Assembly (NCBI GenBank): GCA_002339675.1
Contig: DDKB01000017.1
Location: 708,327 to 772,326 of the forward strand
DNA: 64,000 nt
Direction of reading: 5' to 3'
Source: Stutzerimonas stutzeri
GTDB lineage: Bacteria; Pseudomonadota; Gammaproteobacteria; Pseudomonadales; Pseudomonadaceae
Shown here: piece by piece, positions 61,340 to 64,000 of the stretch
How the letters are laid out: each line of letters opens with the position of its first letter
How positions within the stretch are numbered: the first letter of the stretch is position 1
The notes under the pieces: generated by a model
Database searches by the model: none
What the model was told of the DNA's origin: nothing
What the model saw: the letters and a program-made list of their open reading frames with translations, nothing else
Translations under genes and position numbers: made by a program

Positions 61340-62415
61340 TGTTCGCCCCTCCGGCGCAGCAATCCGATGACGCCCTTGGGCAGGTACAGCGTGACGACGA
61401 TGAACAGCGCACCGAGGGCGAACAGCCAATACTCGGGGAACGCCACGGTGAACCAGCTCTTCATGCCGTTGACGATGCCGGCACCCAGCAGCGGGCCGAT
61501 CAGCGTGCCGCGGCCACCGAGGGCGACCCAGACGGCGGCCTCGATGGATTGCGTTGGCGCCATCTCGCTGGGGTTGATGATTCCCACCTGCGGCACATAG
61601 AGCGCACCGGCCAGGCCGCAGAGCACCGCCGACAGGGTCCAGATAAACAGCTTGTAGCCGCGTGGGTCGTAACCGCAGAACATCAGGCGATTCTCCGCAT
61701 CGCGCAGCGCGGTCAGCACCCGGCCGAACTTGCTGCGCGCCAGGCGCCAACCGAGCAGCAGGCTGCCGGCGAGCAGGAGGACGGTGGCGAAGAACAGCGT
61801 GGCACGGGTCGCCGGCGCGGAGATCGAGAATCCGAGAATGGTCTTGAAGTCGGTGAACCCGTTGTTGCCGCCGAAGCCGGTTTCGTTACGGAAGAACAGC
61901 AGCATGCCGGCGAAGGTCAGCGCCTGGGTCATGATCGAGAAATACACGCCCTTGATCCGCGAACGGAAGGCGAAGAAGCCGAACACGAAGGCCAGCAGCC
62001 CCGGGGCCAACACCACCAGACACATGGCCCAGAGAAAGCTGGAGGTCCCGTACCAGTACCAGGGCAGTTCGGTCCAGGCGAGAAAGCTCATGAACGCGGG
62101 CAGCCCGTCGCCGGCGCTTTCGCGCATCAGGTACATGCCCATGGCATAGCCGCCGAGGGCGAAGAACAGGCCGTGGCCGAGGGACAGCAGGCCGGCGTAA
62201 CCCCAGACCAGGTCCAGCGCCAGGGCAACGATGGCGTAGCAGAGGATCTTGCCAACCAGCGTTAGGGTGTAGGCCGAGACGTGAAAGGCGTTGTCCGCGG
62301 GCAAGAGGTGCAGCAGCGGCATGGCGACAAGAATCGCCAGCACCACGCCCAGCGCGATGGCAGTCAGTCTCGGGCCGGCTTTCTGCGCGGCGGTGATTGC
62401 GAGTGGCTGGTTCAA
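61336..62415 (-). CDS. urtC: Urea ABC transporter permease UrtC
   Basis: This 359-residue LivM-type permease has about nine membrane helices, with LDLVWGYAGLLSLGHGLFFA and EAAVWVALGGRGTLIGPLLG. A TTG start (MNQPLAITAAQKAG) overlaps the urtB stop, which fits translational coupling. Confidence 0.94.
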
Positions 62416-63983
62416 TCGATGACCCTCCCCTTGAGGGCGAAGAGCCCCTGCGGACGCTTCTGGATAAAGAGGATGATCAGCGCAAGGATCAGGATCTTGC
62501 CCAGCACGGCGCCGATCTGTGGTTCGAGGATCTTGTTGGCGATGCCGAGGCCGAAGGCGGCGAAGATGCTGCCGGCCAGCTGGCCGACACCGCCGAGTAC
62601 CACGACGAGGAAGGAATCGATGATGTAGCCCTGACCGAGATCCGGGCCGACGTTGCCGATCTGCGAGAGCGCCACACCGCCGAGCCCGGCGATACCCGAG
62701 CCCAATCCGAAGGCCATCATGTCGATACGCCCGGTCGGCACGCCGCAGCAGGCGGCCATGTTGCGGTTCTGCGTGACCGCACGCACGTTCAGGCCCAGAC
62801 GTGTCTTGTTCAGCAAGAGCCAGGTCAGCAACACCACGAACAGCGCGAAGCCGATGATCACCATGCGGTTGTACGGCAGCACCAGGTTCGGCAGCACCTG
62901 CAGGCCGCCGGAGAGCCAGGCGGGGTTGGCCACCTCGACGTTCTGCGCGCCGAACAGCACGCGCACCAGCTGGATCAGGATCAGGCTGATGCCCCAGGTC
63001 GCCAGCAAGGTTTCCAGCGGGCGACCGTAGAGGTGGCGAATCACGGTGCGTTCCAGCGCCATGCCGACTGCGGCGGTGACGAAGAAGGCCACCGGCAGCG
63101 CGACCAGCGGGTAGAACGCCAACGCCTCCGGCGCCAGGCGTGCCATCAGCACCTGCACCATGTAGGTGGAGTAAGCGCCGAGCATCAGCATTTCGCCATG
63201 GGCCATGTTGATCACCCCGAGCAGGCCGAAGGTGATGGCCAGGCCCAGCGCGGCGAGCAACAGGATCGAGCCCAATGACAGACCGCTGAACGCCTGTCCG
63301 AGCAGCTCACCGATCAGCAGCTTGCGTTTGACCTGGGCGAGGCTGGTTGCAGCGGCCTTGCGTACGGATGCGTCGGTTTCCGCCTCGTCGGCCAGCAGGT
63401 TTTCCAGCCGGACCCGGGCCAGCGGCGCACCGGTTTCGCCGAGCAGGCGCACGGCGGCCAGGCGCACGGCCGGGTCTTCCGCGCTGAGTTGCAGGTTGGC
63501 CAGCGTCAGGGTGAGTGCTTCATGCACGGCCGGGTCGTCCTCGGCTTCGAGGCGCTGTTGCAGGAGTGGGAGCTGTTCCGGTTGCCCGCTGCGCTGCAGG
63601 CGCTTGGCGGCGCCGAGGCGTTGCGACGGGTCCTCGGAGAACAGTTGGTGGCTGGCCAGTGCGGTATTGAGCAAACCGCGCAGGCGGTTGTTCAGGCGCA
63701 GCTTCTTCGGCGTGCCGACAGGTTCGGCGTCGCCTTCGAGGGCGCGGTAGGTGTCGCCGTCCTCGACGAAGGGCGTCTTGTTCTTGTCGATCGCCACGCG
63801 GTTGGCGCGCAGCGCTTCGATCAGTGCCAGGCGCTCGGGAACCGGCGCGATGGCCCAGTCTTCCAGCAGTTTGGCCTGTTTGGCTGGACTGGCTTTGGCG
63901 TAATCGGCCGCGTCTCCGGCCTGGGCCGCCCAGGGAAGGGCGAGCAGGAGCAGCAGCATTAATCGGCGCAGGGCAGTGTTCAT
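62412..63983 (-). CDS. urtB: Urea ABC transporter permease UrtB
   Basis: The 523 residues have a signal peptide (ending AAQA, about residue 22) and a helical, HEAT-like periplasmic segment (about 25-220). A LivH-type permease with about eight helices follows (GLLGVINMAHGEMLMLGAYS, VVVLGGVGQLAGSIFAAFG). The N-terminal segment is normal for UrtB but absent from amino-acid LivH proteins. The gene is complete; the binding protein gene urtA is expected just beyond 64000. Confidence 0.95.
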   Translation of the reverse strand: MNTALRRLMLLLLLALPWAAQAGDAADYAKASPAKQAKLLEDWAIAPVPERLALIEALRANRVAIDKNKTPFVEDGDTYRALEGDAEPVGTPKKLRLNNRLRGLLNTALASHQLFSEDPSQRLGAAKRLQRSGQPEQLPLLQQRLEAEDDPAVHEALTLTLANLQLSAEDPAVRLAAVRLLGETGAPLARVRLENLLADEAETDASVRKAAATSLAQVKRKLLIGELLGQAFSGLSLGSILLLAALGLAITFGLLGVINMAHGEMLMLGAYSTYMVQVLMARLAPEALAFYPLVALPVAFFVTAAVGMALERTVIRHLYGRPLETLLATWGISLILIQLVRVLFGAQNVEVANPAWLSGGLQVLPNLVLPYNRMVIIGFALFVVLLTWLLLNKTRLGLNVRAVTQNRNMAACCGVPTGRIDMMAFGLGSGIAGLGGVALSQIGNVGPDLGQGYIIDSFLVVVLGGVGQLAGSIFAAFGLGIANKILEPQIGAVLGKILILALIILFIQKRPQGLFALKGRVID

Positions 63984-64000
63984 TTGGATATTCCCCAGGA

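Overview
The window is GC-rich, densely packed chromosomal DNA from a Pseudomonas-group gammaproteobacterium. A Stutzerimonas/Pseudomonas stutzeri-like organism is my best inference. The reasons are the rsfS-rlmH-mrdA-rodA-mltB-rlpA-dac-ybeD-lipB-lipA block, the ladS-thiD-thiE-hemL neighbourhood, the REP-type hairpin near 53.3 kb and the L-methionine-sulfoximine/phosphinothricin-type acetyltransferase inside the urease operon. From memory, the gene order from about 1 to 42 kb closely follows the PA3970-PA4016 region of P. aeruginosa. I see no prophage, insertion sequence, CRISPR array, rRNA or tRNA gene.

Region 1 (1-42 kb) is housekeeping. It opens with a truncated MORN-repeat/C13-peptidase lipoprotein, a MaoC dehydratase, lrgAB, a LON-domain protein and a DedA-PAP2 fusion. 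Then comes a long co-directional block, proA-nadD-rsfS-rlmH-mrdA-mrdB-mltB-rlpA-dacA-ybeD-lipB, with many ATGA overlaps. It links NAD and proline synthesis, ribosome silencing and 23S rRNA methylation to elongasome peptidoglycan synthesis and lipoate transfer. On the opposite strand lie lipA, a second lytic transglycosylase, arfA (ribosome rescue, with a hairpin inside the gene), holA, lptE, leuS, lnt-corC-ybeY-ybeZ-miaB, a Sel1 protein, hemL with a small membrane protein, and thiE-thiD. A LadS-like sensor kinase lacking a receiver domain, an AidB-type acyl-CoA dehydrogenase, a threonine-dehydratase/MocR divergent pair and amn complete this half.

Region 2 (42-64 kb) is more metabolic and accessory. 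A PQQ-dependent dehydrogenase is encoded as separate membrane and catalytic subunits. A nickel/urea/urease gene set follows on the minus strand in two blocks. The distal block is ureE-ureF-(repeat)-ureG-hupE/ureJ. The proximal block is urtB-urtC-urtD-urtE-ureD-ureA-acetyltransferase-ureB-ureC, with urtA presumably just outside the window. Between the blocks lie an acetyltransferase, an EamA transporter, an oxaloacetate-decarboxylase-type enzyme, an MFS exporter, a TorF-like lipoprotein, a short DksA-type zinc finger, a soluble GAF histidine kinase and a hemerythrin.

The most striking non-coding signal is a matched pair of sigma-54-type promoters in front of ureD and ureE. They share a core and a ten-base downstream sequence, and both lie exactly 42 nt from the start codon. 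NtrC-like enhancer half-sites lie upstream of each. This suggests both halves of the urease set answer to nitrogen limitation. The urt/ure junctions that are not translationally overlapped, and the ureG-ureF junction, carry several families of hairpin repeats.
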